From assembly GCF_000261365.1 (NCBI RefSeq), contig NZ_AJVC01000003.1, forward strand, positions 620,001 to 684,000: a DNA stretch of 64,000 bases. Direction: 5' to 3'. This stretch comes from Herbaspirillum sp. GW103. GTDB taxonomy: Bacteria; Pseudomonadota; Gammaproteobacteria; Burkholderiales; Burkholderiaceae_D. The position numbers were made by a program, and so were the translations under genes. The first letter of the stretch is position 1. Each line of letters begins with the position of its first letter. The notes beneath the pieces are model-generated. The model did not search any database and had not been told where the DNA came from. It worked only from the letters and a program-made list of their open reading frames with translations. Shown here piece after piece: positions 37,317-47,548 of this stretch.

Positions 37317-37655
37317 TCAGAGGTCGGGCATCTTCAGCTGGGGCAGCTTGTCGGGCAGGTCCTTCCATTGCTCGTGGTCGGGCAGGGGCGCTTTGGCCTG
37401 GGTGATGGGCTTCCAGCCGGGCAGCTTGGCCAGACGGGCGTTGAGGTCCTCAAAGTGGGAGAGGGCGGCGGGCAGGTCGGTGGCGTTGTAGATGGCACCG
37501 ACCGGGCATTCCGGCACGCACATGGAGCAGTCGATGCAGCCGTCCGGGTCGATGACCAGGAAATTGGGGCCTTCCAGGAAGCAATCCATGGGGCAGACGC
37601 TGACGCAATCGGTGTACTTGCACTGGATACAGGAATCGGTGACGACGAAGGGCAT
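37317..37655 (-). CDS. fdxA: Seven-iron ferredoxin FdxA
   Basis: 112 residues. The N-terminal half carries the 3Fe-4S/4Fe-4S pattern seen in Azotobacter ferredoxin I: CIQCKYTDCVSVCPMDCF and DGCIDCSMCVPECPVGAI. The C-terminal 50 residues are the usual extension of this subfamily (ALSHFEDLNARLAKLPGW). It is a soluble low-potential electron carrier with an unknown partner. Convergent with lolA, in the middle of the conserved ftsK-lolA-rarA block. Confidence 0.95.
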   Translation of the reverse strand: MPFVVTDSCIQCKYTDCVSVCPMDCFLEGPNFLVIDPDGCIDCSMCVPECPVGAIYNATDLPAALSHFEDLNARLAKLPGWKPITQAKAPLPDHEQWKDLPDKLPQLKMPDL

Positions 37656-37920
37656 GGAGACGCAGGGAGAGGCAGGAAAAAGGGCGATATGAAGAAAAAA
37701 GCGCAGGCTGCATTCTACCCGCTGGGCCGGATGGTTGCAGGCGCGGGCATGACTGCGCCATCGCCCCTGTAGCGGCCTGCTGCGTTAGACTACGGCCTTT
37801 GGTGAATGCGCCTTGCAATCCGGCGCCGCGCCCGCATCCTGATGACTATGAACTTTATTTCCCTGACCGCCCTGCTGCGGTTCTTCTTCTCCGATCTTCC
37901 GAGTTTGCGCGGGGCGGTGC

Positions 37921-39225
37921 ATGGCTGACCTGTTCGCGCAAGAACCCGCTGCGCCGCTGGCTGAAGCGCTGCGCCCCAAGACGCTTGATGAGGTGATCGG
38001 GCAGTCGCATCTCTTGGGCGAAGGCAAGCCCTTGCGGCTGGCCTTCCAGTCCGGCAAGCCGCATTCGATGATCTTCTGGGGGCCGCCGGGTGTGGGCAAG
38101 ACCACGCTGGCGCGGCTGACCGCCACCGCCTTTGCGTGTGAATTCATTGCGCTGTCGGCGGTGTTTTCGGGGGTCAAGGATATTCGTGCGGCCATGGAGC
38201 AGGCCGAGCAGAATCTGGCGATGGGCAAGCACACGATTCTGTTCGTGGATGAAATTCACCGGTTCAACAAGTCGCAGCAGGATGCCTTGCTGCCCTATGC
38301 GGAAAGCGGCCTGGTGACCTTCATCGGCGCCACCACCGAGAATCCTTCCTTCGAGGTCAATTCGGCGCTGTTGTCGCGGGCGCAGGTCTACGTGCTCAAG
38401 TCGCTCACCGATGAGGAACTGAAGCAGTTGCTCAAGCGTGCGCAGGACAAGGCGCTGGGGGATCTGCAATTCGACGGACAGGCCACCGACACCATCATCG
38501 GCTACGCCGATGGCGATGCTCGTCGCTTCCTCAATCTGCTGGAGCAGACCCAGACGGCCGCCCGCACGACCGGCACGCAGCTGGTGACGGCCGAGTTCCT
38601 GCAGAATGCGCTGACGCTCAACAGCCGTCGTTTCGACAAGGGTGGAGACAATTTCTACGATCAGATATCGGCCTTGCACAAGTCGGTACGCGGCTCACAT
38701 CCGGATGCGGCGTTGTACTGGCTGACCCGTATGCTCGATGGTGGCGCCGATCCGCGCTACCTGTCGCGGCGCATCGTGCGCATGGCCTGGGAAGACATCG
38801 GCCTGGCCGACCCGCGCGCCATGCAGATCGCCAACGATGCCGCGCTGACCTATGAGCGCCTGGGCAGCCCCGAGGGCGAACTGGCACTGGGGCAGGCGGT
38901 GATCTACCTGGCGGTGGCGGCCAAGAGCAATGCCGGCTACAACGCCTACAACGCTGCGCGCGCTTTCGTGAAGCAGGACAAGAGCCGGGAAGTGCCGGTG
39001 CATCTGCGCAATGCGCCGACCAAGTTGATGAAGGAATTGGGCTACGGGCATGAATACCGGTATGCCCATGATGAGCCCAATGCCTATGCGGCGGGGGAGA
39101 CTTATTTGCCGGAGGGGATCGCTGAGCCGGGCTGGTACCAGCCGGTTCCAAGGGGGTTGGAAATCAAGATAGGCGAAAAGCTGGCGATCTTGCGGCAGTG
39201 GGATGAAGATGCGCAAAAAGAGTAA
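37921..39225 (+). CDS. rarA: Replication-associated recombination protein RarA (MgsA)
   Basis: 434 residues. This AAA+ ATPase is related to clamp-loader subunits and to eukaryotic WRNIP1; it acts at stalled forks and binds SSB. Walker A GPPGVGKTT (about 54-62), Walker B ILFVDEIHRFN, sensor TTENPSFEVNSALLSRAQVY, and the C-terminal tetramerisation part (SDPDAALYW-like HPDAALYWLTRMLDGGADP, RIVRMAWEDIGLADPRA). The order ftsK-lolA-rarA matches other proteobacteria; serS, normally next, lies 2.6 kb further here. Confidence 0.96.
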   Translation: MADLFAQEPAAPLAEALRPKTLDEVIGQSHLLGEGKPLRLAFQSGKPHSMIFWGPPGVGKTTLARLTATAFACEFIALSAVFSGVKDIRAAMEQAEQNLAMGKHTILFVDEIHRFNKSQQDALLPYAESGLVTFIGATTENPSFEVNSALLSRAQVYVLKSLTDEELKQLLKRAQDKALGDLQFDGQATDTIIGYADGDARRFLNLLEQTQTAARTTGTQLVTAEFLQNALTLNSRRFDKGGDNFYDQISALHKSVRGSHPDAALYWLTRMLDGGADPRYLSRRIVRMAWEDIGLADPRAMQIANDAALTYERLGSPEGELALGQAVIYLAVAAKSNAGYNAYNAARAFVKQDKSREVPVHLRNAPTKLMKELGYGHEYRYAHDEPNAYAAGETYLPEGIAEPGWYQPVPRGLEIKIGEKLAILRQWDEDAQKE

Positions 39226-39244
39226 GTCAATTCTTGGGGAGTAG

Positions 39245-39267
39245 CCGTCTTTTGAGACGGTTTTTTT
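39245..39267 (+). terminator. Rho-independent terminator after rarA
   Basis: CCGTCT-TTTG-AGACGG followed by seven Ts, between rarA and the convergent alaX-type gene. Confidence 0.85.
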
Positions 39268-39318
39268 CACCGCCATGAGCGCGAATCAAACCAGTGTTTT
39301 TTGAGGGCAGATAGTCGC

Positions 39319-39960
39319 TCAGGGAGTAACGTCATAACGCACCGACGCTTCCCCCTTCTTGACCCGTACGGAGTCAATACGAATTCGCCCGATCTCTCCC
39401 AGCGACGCCACGTGCGTTCCGCCGCAGGGGTAGGCGGGCAGCTCGCCAAAACCGATCTGCCGCAAGCCATTCTCCATGGCCATCACGCAGGGTAAATCCT
39501 GCGCCAGCAAGTCATTGCAGCGGCGCTCCAGCTCTGCCGGCACCAGTTCCTGGGCTGTGCCATCTGCGGCGGCAGCCACGCCCACCACGCGCGCTTCCCC
39601 CGGCCAGTGATGCGCCTTGGTGGGCTTCCATCCCAGTTCGGCCAGTACCTGCCCGATCACGTGGCCCGCTGAATGCAGCCGGGCGTGCAACTGGCGCGGC
39701 TGCGCATCCACGCAGGCCAGCGCCGGGCCAGGCGCCACGGGGGCGGTGGTGTAGTGGACGATGCCTTCACTTTCGCTGTTCACGCGCAGTACTTCCACCG
39801 CACCGATCCGACCGGTATCACTGGGCTGTCCGCCACCCTGCGGATGAAAGGGTGTGGCCGACAGCCGCACGGCGTAGCGGCCATCGTCCTGCGCAGTGCA
39901 GTCCAGCACTTGGATGTCGGCGCGCAAGGCGGGGTCGGTGAGGTAGAGACGTTCGGTCAT
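39319..39960 (-). CDS. Alanyl-tRNA editing protein, AlaX type
   Basis: 213 residues from ATG 39960, where the family sequence starts. It is a free-standing relative of the AlaRS editing domain that hydrolyses Ser- or Gly-tRNA(Ala). Zn ligands are visible: His96-x3-His100 (LHSAGHVIG) and Cys179-x3-His183 (CGGTHVAS). The N-terminal block FHPQGGGQPSDTG is also conserved and corresponds to the AlaX-M/L group with an N-terminal beta domain. No synthetase domain is present. Divergent from a LysR regulator (96-bp gap). Confidence 0.93.
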   Translation of the reverse strand: MTERLYLTDPALRADIQVLDCTAQDDGRYAVRLSATPFHPQGGGQPSDTGRIGAVEVLRVNSESEGIVHYTTAPVAPGPALACVDAQPRQLHARLHSAGHVIGQVLAELGWKPTKAHHWPGEARVVGVAAAADGTAQELVPAELERRCNDLLAQDLPCVMAMENGLRQIGFGELPAYPCGGTHVASLGEIGRIRIDSVRVKKGEASVRYDVTP

Positions 39961-40056
39961 GACGAGGCTTTCAATGAAACTGCGGCGAGTGTCGTGCATT
40001 GTATCGACAGGATGAACTTGCGATAATCCAGCAACACTGCAAAGGATCTTTGCTCC

Positions 40057-41004
40057 ATGAGCACAAATAAAAGCATCGCCCTGCTCAACGAAATGGCCAT
40101 CTTCGCCAAGGTAGTGGAGACCGGCAGCTTCTCGGAAGCGGCCCGCCAGCTGGGCGCAACACCGTCGGCCACCAGCCGCGCCATCGCCCGCCTGGAAAAA
40201 GCCCTCGGCACGCAATTGTTGCAACGGACCACCCGCAAGCTGCGCCTGAGCGAAAGCGGCGAGGAGATCCACGCCCGTTGCCGCGACATGCTCAACGCCG
40301 CGCAGGCCGTGCTGTCGGTGTCCGGTGCCTTCGACGCTGAGCCGCAGGGGCAGGTGAGGGTGAGTGTGCCCAAGGCGGTCGGGCATGCACTGATTCACCC
40401 GCACATGCCGGATTTCCTGGCGGCCCATCCCAAGGTGGACGTGCTGCTCAGGCTGGAAGACCGCTACATGGATCTCATCGACGACCAGGTCGACCTGGTC
40501 ATCCGCATCACCGACCAGCCGCCGCCGGGCCTGATGGGGCGGCGCCTGATGCGCATCGATCATCTGCTGTGCGCCACGCCGCAGTACCTGCAGCGCCACG
40601 GGATGCCGGACCATCCCCGGGCCTTGAAGGAGCATGACTGCATCTACCTGGGTGAGTCGCCGGCAGACGCGCGCTGGCGCTTTCGCCGCCAGGGCAAATC
40701 AGTCAATGTCGAGGTACGGGGGAGGTATGCGGCCAACCACACGGGCGTGCGTCTCGATGCCACCTTGCGCCATCTGGGGATTGCCAGCCTGCCGTATTTC
40801 ATCGCCAGGCCACGGCTGGAGGAGGGGAGTCTGGTGCAGGTGCTGCCGCAGTGGAGTTTCAGGACGCGCTATTGCGGCGAGCTGTGGGCGCTGTATCCGG
40901 CCACGCGCCACCTGCCACCGCGCCTGAGCGCCTTCGTGCAGTTCCTGGCGCAGCGCCTGGCGCAGGAACCGGCCCTGGCGCCGGGTGCCAAGCCTGTGCC
41001 TTGA
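40057..41004 (+). CDS. LysR-family transcriptional regulator
   Basis: 315 residues. N-terminal winged helix (about 12-70): FAKVVETGSFSEAARQLGATPSATSRAIARLEKALGTQLLQRTTRKLRLSE-type pattern; the rest is the periplasmic-binding-like effector domain (VRVSVPKAVGHALIHPHMPDFL, DLVIRI, LDATLRHLGIASLPYFIA). The sequence falls in the CrgA/AaeR-like group. LysR regulators usually control the divergent neighbour, here the alaX-type gene; the 96-bp gap fits that, but the effector is unknown. Confidence 0.92.
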   Translation: MSTNKSIALLNEMAIFAKVVETGSFSEAARQLGATPSATSRAIARLEKALGTQLLQRTTRKLRLSESGEEIHARCRDMLNAAQAVLSVSGAFDAEPQGQVRVSVPKAVGHALIHPHMPDFLAAHPKVDVLLRLEDRYMDLIDDQVDLVIRITDQPPPGLMGRRLMRIDHLLCATPQYLQRHGMPDHPRALKEHDCIYLGESPADARWRFRRQGKSVNVEVRGRYAANHTGVRLDATLRHLGIASLPYFIARPRLEEGSLVQVLPQWSFRTRYCGELWALYPATRHLPPRLSAFVQFLAQRLAQEPALAPGAKPVP

Positions 41005-41010
41005 AGCCCG

Positions 41011-41634
41011 TCAGGCCGCAGGACGGTGCCAGACGTGGAAGCTGCCTTCCATGGCCGACATGGCGGCGATCACGGTCTCGTAATTCTTGTCGTCGTCATA
41101 GCCGGGCAGGCGGGTCTTCATGGCATCCATGAGCGCTTCCAGGCCATCGGCATCGTTGGGGATCAGCACCCCCTTGATGCCCTCGGCACTCTTGCCCGCC
41201 AGGATCCATTGCGGTTGCGGCAGGGCATCCTCGCTGATGCGGATCGTGACGTCATCCACTTCGCGCCAGGCTATGCCTTCGCGCTTGGTCCCGCGCACCA
41301 TGGTGCGGATTTCTTCGTCGTCGAATTCCACGCTGATCTTGCGTGCCTGCTGCGCGGCCAGTCGTGTCGGCGAGAGCTCGGCCGCACCCGGTGCCTGCAC
41401 CTTCCAGTCGGTCTTGCGGACCTTGGGCGGCACCAAGCGGTTCTTGATCTGCTGGCCGAAGGCGAAGGCGGCGCCGAAGGACAGGCCCGCGATCAGCCCA
41501 TAGAACAGGCTGGCCTCGTTGGACATGTAATGGATGCCGGCCCACAAGCCCAGGGCAAAGGCGGCCACCAGGCCCAGCAGGGAGAACAGGACAGGAACTT
41601 CGCGTGGCGGACGGGATTCGGGCTGGACGGACAT
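41011..41634 (-). CDS. Two-helix membrane protein of unknown function
   Basis: 207 residues from ATG 41634; upstream codons of the open frame encode no plausible protein and overlap the tandem repeat. Two membrane helices (about 14-34 and 42-60) with a short loop between, then a soluble cytoplasmic domain of about 145 residues rich in charged residues (RKISVEFDDEEIRTMVRGTK, AWREVDDVTIRISEDALPQPQWIL). That domain resembles the PH-like/plasma-membrane-protein regions seen in other hypothetical proteins, but I do not recognise the family. Convergent with the LysR gene (6-bp gap). Confidence 0.6.
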   Translation of the reverse strand: MSVQPESRPPREVPVLFSLLGLVAAFALGLWAGIHYMSNEASLFYGLIAGLSFGAAFAFGQQIKNRLVPPKVRKTDWKVQAPGAAELSPTRLAAQQARKISVEFDDEEIRTMVRGTKREGIAWREVDDVTIRISEDALPQPQWILAGKSAEGIKGVLIPNDADGLEALMDAMKTRLPGYDDDKNYETVIAAMSAMEGSFHVWHRPAA

Positions 41635-41650
41635 GGGCAATCGGGTCTCA

Positions 41651-41680
41651 AGAAGGCTGAAGAAGGCTGAAGAGGGCTGC
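41651..41680. repeat. Three tandem 10-bp repeats
   Basis: AGAAGGCTGA, AGAAGGCTGA, AGAGGGCTGC, in direct succession just upstream of the 41634 start codon, in its leader. Confidence 0.6.
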
Positions 41681-41819
41681 AATGGGCCGCATGGTAACCC
41701 GCATGGGCGCTGGCGGCTACCGGGGCCGGCGCATTTTATTGTGGCGGGGGTGCACGGGAAGCCCGTAGCGGGCGCGCGACTTGGTACAATCGCGGTTTCG
41801 AGCACCAAATCTATCGTAA

Positions 41820-43130
<1,311 letters not shown>

Positions 43131-43157
43131 TTCAGTTTGACGGTGCAGGAAATGAAG

Positions 43158-43189
43158 ACGGCTGTCTCGCGAGAGGCAGCCGTTTTTTT
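43158..43189 (+). terminator. Rho-independent terminator after serS
   Basis: ACGGCTGTCTC and GAGAGGCAGCCGT form a GC-rich stem followed by TTTTTT. Confidence 0.85.
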
Positions 43190-43231
43190 ATCGTCGCAAG
43201 GTTTGCGAAAACGTTTTCTTGACGGCGCTGG

Positions 43232-45151
43232 CTAGGCGTCCTTGAGTGCCCAGGAGAAGGTGGTGGGGATGCGGCGCTCGATGAACAGGCTGTTGCCCTG
43301 GATTTTCTTGGCTTCCTTCTTGGCGCGGGTGGCGGCTGAAGCGATCTGGTGCGGCGAGGAGTATTGCGAAGGCTCGATCTTGACCGCCCCCAGCGACAGC
43401 GACACCAGCGGATGGAAGACGCGATTGCCCTGGCGGTCCTCGGTGTAGTAGCCGTTGCGCTGTACGTCTTCGTCATAGTAGAAGGCGCGCGCCTGAACCT
43501 CGAAGCCGTCGAGGATGGCGCGGCAGCGTTTTTCCCAGTCTTCGCTCTGGAACAGGATCAGGAAATCGTCCCCGCCGATGTGGCCGATGAAGTCCAGGTT
43601 GGGATCGCAGGCCTGCTGCAGCACGCGGCCGGTGGTCTGGATCATGTCGTCGCCCTTGCGGTAGCCGTAGACGTCGTTGAAAGGCTTGAAGTGGTCCAGG
43701 TCACAGTAGCAGATGCAGAACTCCACGCCGCTCTGCAGCAGGTATTCGATGTGATCGTTGATGGGCACGTTGCCCGGCAATTGTGTGAGGGGATTGGCGT
43801 GACGCGCGGCGTCGATCTGCATCTGCGTGATTTCGCGCAGCAGGTCGTGGCCGGTGCCCAGTCCCACATACTGGCCGCGGTCGGTGATGATGAAGCCGTT
43901 GGAGAGGTGGTGCGATTCGGCATGCACCAGCAGGTTGGAGAGCTCTTGCAGGCTGGTGTCCTGCTCGGTCAGGATGGGGTTGGGGTCCATGAAGAAGGCG
44001 CAGGACTTCTTGCCATACAGTTCGCGCCCGTACAGGCGGGCGAAACGCTCGACCATGCTGTAGCGGTTGATGAGCCCGATCGGCAGGCCGTTGCTGACCA
44101 CCGGCAGGGCCTGCAACTGCGGATCGTTGACGAACATGTCGTAAGCCGTGTCATTGGTGACCTCCGGGCTCACGTACTGGGTCTCGCGCAGCAGCTTGGC
44201 GACCGTGGCGCTGCGCTTGCCGGGGCCATACTTGTTGGCCGCCAGCGGTACCTTGTCGCGCCGCAGGGTCTTGGTGACGTCGTCCGAGATCGACACCGGC
44301 GGCTCCGGTAGCGGACGCGAGATGTGATAGCCCTGGCCGCAGGCGATGCCCAGATCGCGGATGGTCAGCAGCTCGGCCTGCGATTCGATGCCTTCGGCGA
44401 TGACGATGGAACCGGACTTCTCGGCGATCTCCTGGATCGAGCGCACGAACTGCAGCTTCATGGGATCGTGGTTGATGCCCTGCACGAAGTGCATGTCCAC
44501 CTTGACGTATTCCGGCTGCAGCTCCGACCACAGGCGCAGGCTGGAGAAACCTTCACCCAGATCGTCGATGGCAATCTGGAAACCCATGTCGCGGTAGTGC
44601 ATGGCGGCATTGCGCAGCAGGGCATAGTCGTAGGTCGGCTCGTTCTCGGTGAGCTCAATGATGATGCGCTGCGGATTGACGCCCAGCTTTTCCAGGTAGC
44701 GCAGGGTTTCGCCCTGGATCGCCTCGGGCTGCATGAGTGCACCCGGCGAGACGTTGAGAAACAGGTTGCCCGGAAGACCCAGTTGCGCGAAGCGGGTCAT
44801 CACGATGTGGCGACACAGGTACTCCATCTGTACCGACAGATTGTGTGCGCGCGCTACCTTGAACAGCGCCAGGGGCGAATGCAGCGGGGTATTGGAGGGG
44901 CCGCGGATCAAACCTTCATAGCCCAGGATTTCGCCGTTGCGCATGCGTACGATGGGCTGGAACAAGGCTGACAGCTTGCGTTGCGCGATGATCTCGTGCA
45001 GCAGCGACAACATCGGGTCATCGGCGCCGCGCAGGGCCGCGCCGGAGGCGCCGGCGATCAGGTCGACGACTTCGGCGCCGAGCGGAAAGATTGGGCTGGA
45101 AAGGGGAGCCATCTGGCTGAATCCGGGTTCGAAAGAGTCAAAGAACGACAA
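43232..45151 (-). CDS. c-di-GMP protein with EAL, CBS-pair and GGDEF domains
   Basis: 639 residues, no signal peptide or membrane helix, so cytoplasmic. EAL domain about 48-290 with every catalytic residue visible: Glu79 (YEGLIRG), Asn133, Glu166 (ELTEN), Asp196-Asp197 (IDDLGEG), Lys217 (YVKVD), Glu253 (AEGIES), Gln273. A CBS pair covers about 320-440. A GGDEF domain (about 455-630) has GGDDF at 526-530 with Asp in place of the signature Glu, and CDLDHFKPFND intact. Likely an active phosphodiesterase; cyclase activity is uncertain and the GGDDF domain may instead bind GTP as a regulator. CBS domains suggest adenine-nucleotide control. Confidence 0.9.
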   Translation of the reverse strand: MSFFDSFEPGFSQMAPLSSPIFPLGAEVVDLIAGASGAALRGADDPMLSLLHEIIAQRKLSALFQPIVRMRNGEILGYEGLIRGPSNTPLHSPLALFKVARAHNLSVQMEYLCRHIVMTRFAQLGLPGNLFLNVSPGALMQPEAIQGETLRYLEKLGVNPQRIIIELTENEPTYDYALLRNAAMHYRDMGFQIAIDDLGEGFSSLRLWSELQPEYVKVDMHFVQGINHDPMKLQFVRSIQEIAEKSGSIVIAEGIESQAELLTIRDLGIACGQGYHISRPLPEPPVSISDDVTKTLRRDKVPLAANKYGPGKRSATVAKLLRETQYVSPEVTNDTAYDMFVNDPQLQALPVVSNGLPIGLINRYSMVERFARLYGRELYGKKSCAFFMDPNPILTEQDTSLQELSNLLVHAESHHLSNGFIITDRGQYVGLGTGHDLLREITQMQIDAARHANPLTQLPGNVPINDHIEYLLQSGVEFCICYCDLDHFKPFNDVYGYRKGDDMIQTTGRVLQQACDPNLDFIGHIGGDDFLILFQSEDWEKRCRAILDGFEVQARAFYYDEDVQRNGYYTEDRQGNRVFHPLVSLSLGAVKIEPSQYSSPHQIASAATRAKKEAKKIQGNSLFIERRIPTTFSWALKDA

Positions 45152-45315
45152 AGCAAGGCGAAATAGTTTACGGATGCTAGAAGTGATTTATGACAAGATG
45201 ATGATAAGCAATTCAGCTTTATGCTTTTATGTGTGAACTTTGCCTCCTTTAGTCTGTCCGGCGGCAGAAGCAATGACGGGAAGATAATTCTTTTGAATAT
45301 TTTTTAAAAAATAGT

Positions 45316-45343
45316 TTCACTCTGAAAATAGTTCTGCTATAGT
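45316..45343 (+). promoter_or_regulatory. Promoter of tRNA-Ser(CGA)
   Basis: TTCACT, 16-base spacer, TATAGT with an extended TG (TGCTATAGT). Predicted start near 45350, about 38 bases before the tRNA. Confidence 0.7.
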
Positions 45344-45387
45344 CGCTGTCTTCGCTGCACCACGCAGTGAAACGACCGAAGTTGACC

Positions 45388-45478
<91 letters not shown>

Positions 45479-45507
45479 TTGGCTTGCAGGTTGTAGCAGT
45501 TGTAGAG

Positions 45508-45543
45508 ATAAGGCTCTGATTTTTTCAGGGCCTTATTTTTTTG
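45508..45543 (+). terminator. Rho-independent terminator after tRNA-Ser
   Basis: ATAAGGCTCTGA and TCAGGGCCTTAT pair around a T-loop, followed by TTTTTTT. Confidence 0.88.
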
Positions 45544-45799
45544 TCCGTCGGTTCCGCGCGGGGCGCATTGCGTTGCCGCGACTGTCATTTCCTGCGTAGT
45601 GGATGTTTTTCGAGGGGGAGAACATCGTGTGCGCACCAGGCTCGTCCCATCTGCCGGGAGGGTTTTCCCGGTTTCGTGGCGTCGCCGCGATAGTCTGGTC
45701 AACATTTCTTCCCGCTCGCGACCTGGCCGCGCCGTCCTTGGCTGCAGCTTGATATATTCGTCTCATGTATCTGCGTTTGCTTTTCATGGCGGGCTCATC
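45544..45799. other. Gap between tRNA-Ser terminator and diguanylate cyclase gene
   Basis: No credible gene. It is open in the cyclase frame, but the encoded peptide shows no family sequence and a good start exists at 45800. TATATT at 45753-45758 may be a -10; no good -35 is visible. There is no integrase or att-like duplicate of the tRNA 3' end. Confidence 0.4.
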
Positions 45800-47545
45800 A
45801 TGTCCCTGAATCGTCTGTTCCGTCTGATCTCGATTGCCTTGCTGACGCTGTTTCTGGCGTTCGCGCTAGCGCTGGTCTGGATGGAGTGGAATACCTATCG
45901 CAGCGGTGCCAACAGTGTGCCGGCCCTGCGCAAGCTGCGCCTGGCTCTGCTGGCCATGGAAAAGATTTCCGCCGAGCGCGGCCCGGCCAATGCCGCCATG
46001 GGAGCGGGAGTGCCCCTTGCGGCGCCACTGCAGGCCAGGCTGGCCAATGCCCGCACCCAGAGCGATGCGGCTCTCAGTCAGTTGCGCACGGCGCTAGAGG
46101 CCGATCCGCGGCTGCGCCAGTCATGGGCCTTGGACAAGGTGCGCCTGGTCCAGCAGGGGCTGGGCCCGGCGCGCGCCAATGTCGACCGGGTGGCGCATCT
46201 GGCGCCGCAAGATCGCAGCGACGTGCTGGTGGTGGCCGCCGTGAGCAGCATGGTCGATCTGCTGCCGCTGATGGTGCGCGTGGTCAGCGATCTGAGCAAC
46301 GAGGCTGACCGGGCCGATCCCTTGCTGCGCGATGGCCTCTCGGCCGTGCGCGCGGTCGCCAGCCTGCGCGAATATGCCGGTCAGGTGGGATCCCGTTTCG
46401 TCGCACCCCTGATCGCGCATCGCCAGCTGACCCAGGATGAAGTCATCGAGATCGGGCGTCTCTACGGGCGCATCGAGTTGCTGCGGACCTTCATTGCCGG
46501 GCAGGTGGCCAGTTACAGTCGCGATCCCGCATTCGCCTCGGCCGTGGACAGGGTGGAAAAGGAATATTTCGACAGCGGCTTCCAGTTCCTCGATTTTTTG
46601 CTGCAGATCGGGCTCAAGGCCGGTGAATATGGCGTCACGCCCGACGATCTTCTCAAGTTCTACGTCCCCCAGATGGCATCCATCACCGATCTGCGCGACC
46701 TGCTCATGAGTGATCTGCTGAAGCAGGCCGAGCGCCACAGCACCCGCGCCCGCGACCTGCTGATCCTGGTGGTAAGCCTGACCTTGCTGGCCTGCCTGTT
46801 CTTCCAGATGCTCATGGTGCTTATCGCGCGACGCGTGGTGCGTCCGCTGGTGCAGGCCACCGATCTGGTCGCGGGCCTGGTGGAGGGCAAGCTGGAGCAG
46901 GAGATTCCGCAGGCGCGCCATCAGGATGAAATCGGCGCCATGATGCGCGCCTTGCACGTGCTCAAGCAGCGCATGGGTGAGCGCAACAGCCTGGCCAGGG
47001 AGCGTGAGGCTCTGATCACGCAATTGCAGGCTTCTTCCAACACCGATTTCCTGACTGGCGTGCTGAACCGGCGCGCCTTCTATACCCATGCCGACCAGCA
47101 GTTGGGTGTGGCGCGGCGTTACGGACGGGCGGTGTCGGTGGTGCTGTTCGATATCGACCACTTCAAGCGTATCAACGATACCTACGGCCACCAGGCCGGC
47201 GATGCCATCCTGATCGGGGTGAGCCAGTGCGTGGCGCAGTCGCTGCGCAAGGTCGATGTGCTGGCGCGCTACGGCGGCGAGGAATTCATCATCCTGCTGC
47301 CCGAATCCGACCTGGCGCAGGCCGCCGCCGTGGCCGAGAAGCTGCGCGCGGCGCTGCAGGAGCGCGTGTTCGAGGTCGAGCAGGAGCGGCGGATCACGGT
47401 CACGGCCAGTTTCGGTGTGGCGGCCCTGACCGCTGACGAGGCGCTGGACCGGCTGACCAAGCGTGCCGATATCGCCCTCTATCGGGCCAAGCGTCTGGGG
47501 CGCAATCGGGTCGAACTGGCGGGCGAAGAGCTGGAAGAGCCCTGA
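45800..47545 (+). CDS. Membrane diguanylate cyclase with HAMP and GGDEF domains
   Basis: 581 residues from ATG 45800. TM helix 9-29, a periplasmic helical sensor region (about 30-318, with RGPANAAMGAG and repeated amphipathic helices, resembling NIT-type sensors), TM helix 319-342, HAMP 343-395, then GGDEF about 410-575. The active site is GGEEF (492-496) with DIDHFKRINDTYGH, and an inhibitory RxxD site (RKVD, 483-486) five residues upstream. It should make c-di-GMP with product feedback. It faces away from the EAL protein across tRNA-Ser and is convergent with the LacI gene (3-bp gap). Confidence 0.93.
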   Translation: MSLNRLFRLISIALLTLFLAFALALVWMEWNTYRSGANSVPALRKLRLALLAMEKISAERGPANAAMGAGVPLAAPLQARLANARTQSDAALSQLRTALEADPRLRQSWALDKVRLVQQGLGPARANVDRVAHLAPQDRSDVLVVAAVSSMVDLLPLMVRVVSDLSNEADRADPLLRDGLSAVRAVASLREYAGQVGSRFVAPLIAHRQLTQDEVIEIGRLYGRIELLRTFIAGQVASYSRDPAFASAVDRVEKEYFDSGFQFLDFLLQIGLKAGEYGVTPDDLLKFYVPQMASITDLRDLLMSDLLKQAERHSTRARDLLILVVSLTLLACLFFQMLMVLIARRVVRPLVQATDLVAGLVEGKLEQEIPQARHQDEIGAMMRALHVLKQRMGERNSLAREREALITQLQASSNTDFLTGVLNRRAFYTHADQQLGVARRYGRAVSVVLFDIDHFKRINDTYGHQAGDAILIGVSQCVAQSLRKVDVLARYGGEEFIILLPESDLAQAAAVAEKLRAALQERVFEVEQERRITVTASFGVAALTADEALDRLTKRADIALYRAKRLGRNRVELAGEELEEP

Positions 47546-47548
47546 GCC

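Noticed and set aside
39961..40635. Upstream extension of the alaX-type frame to 438 residues
   Set aside because: The extra part is antisense to the LysR gene and has no AlaX sequence.
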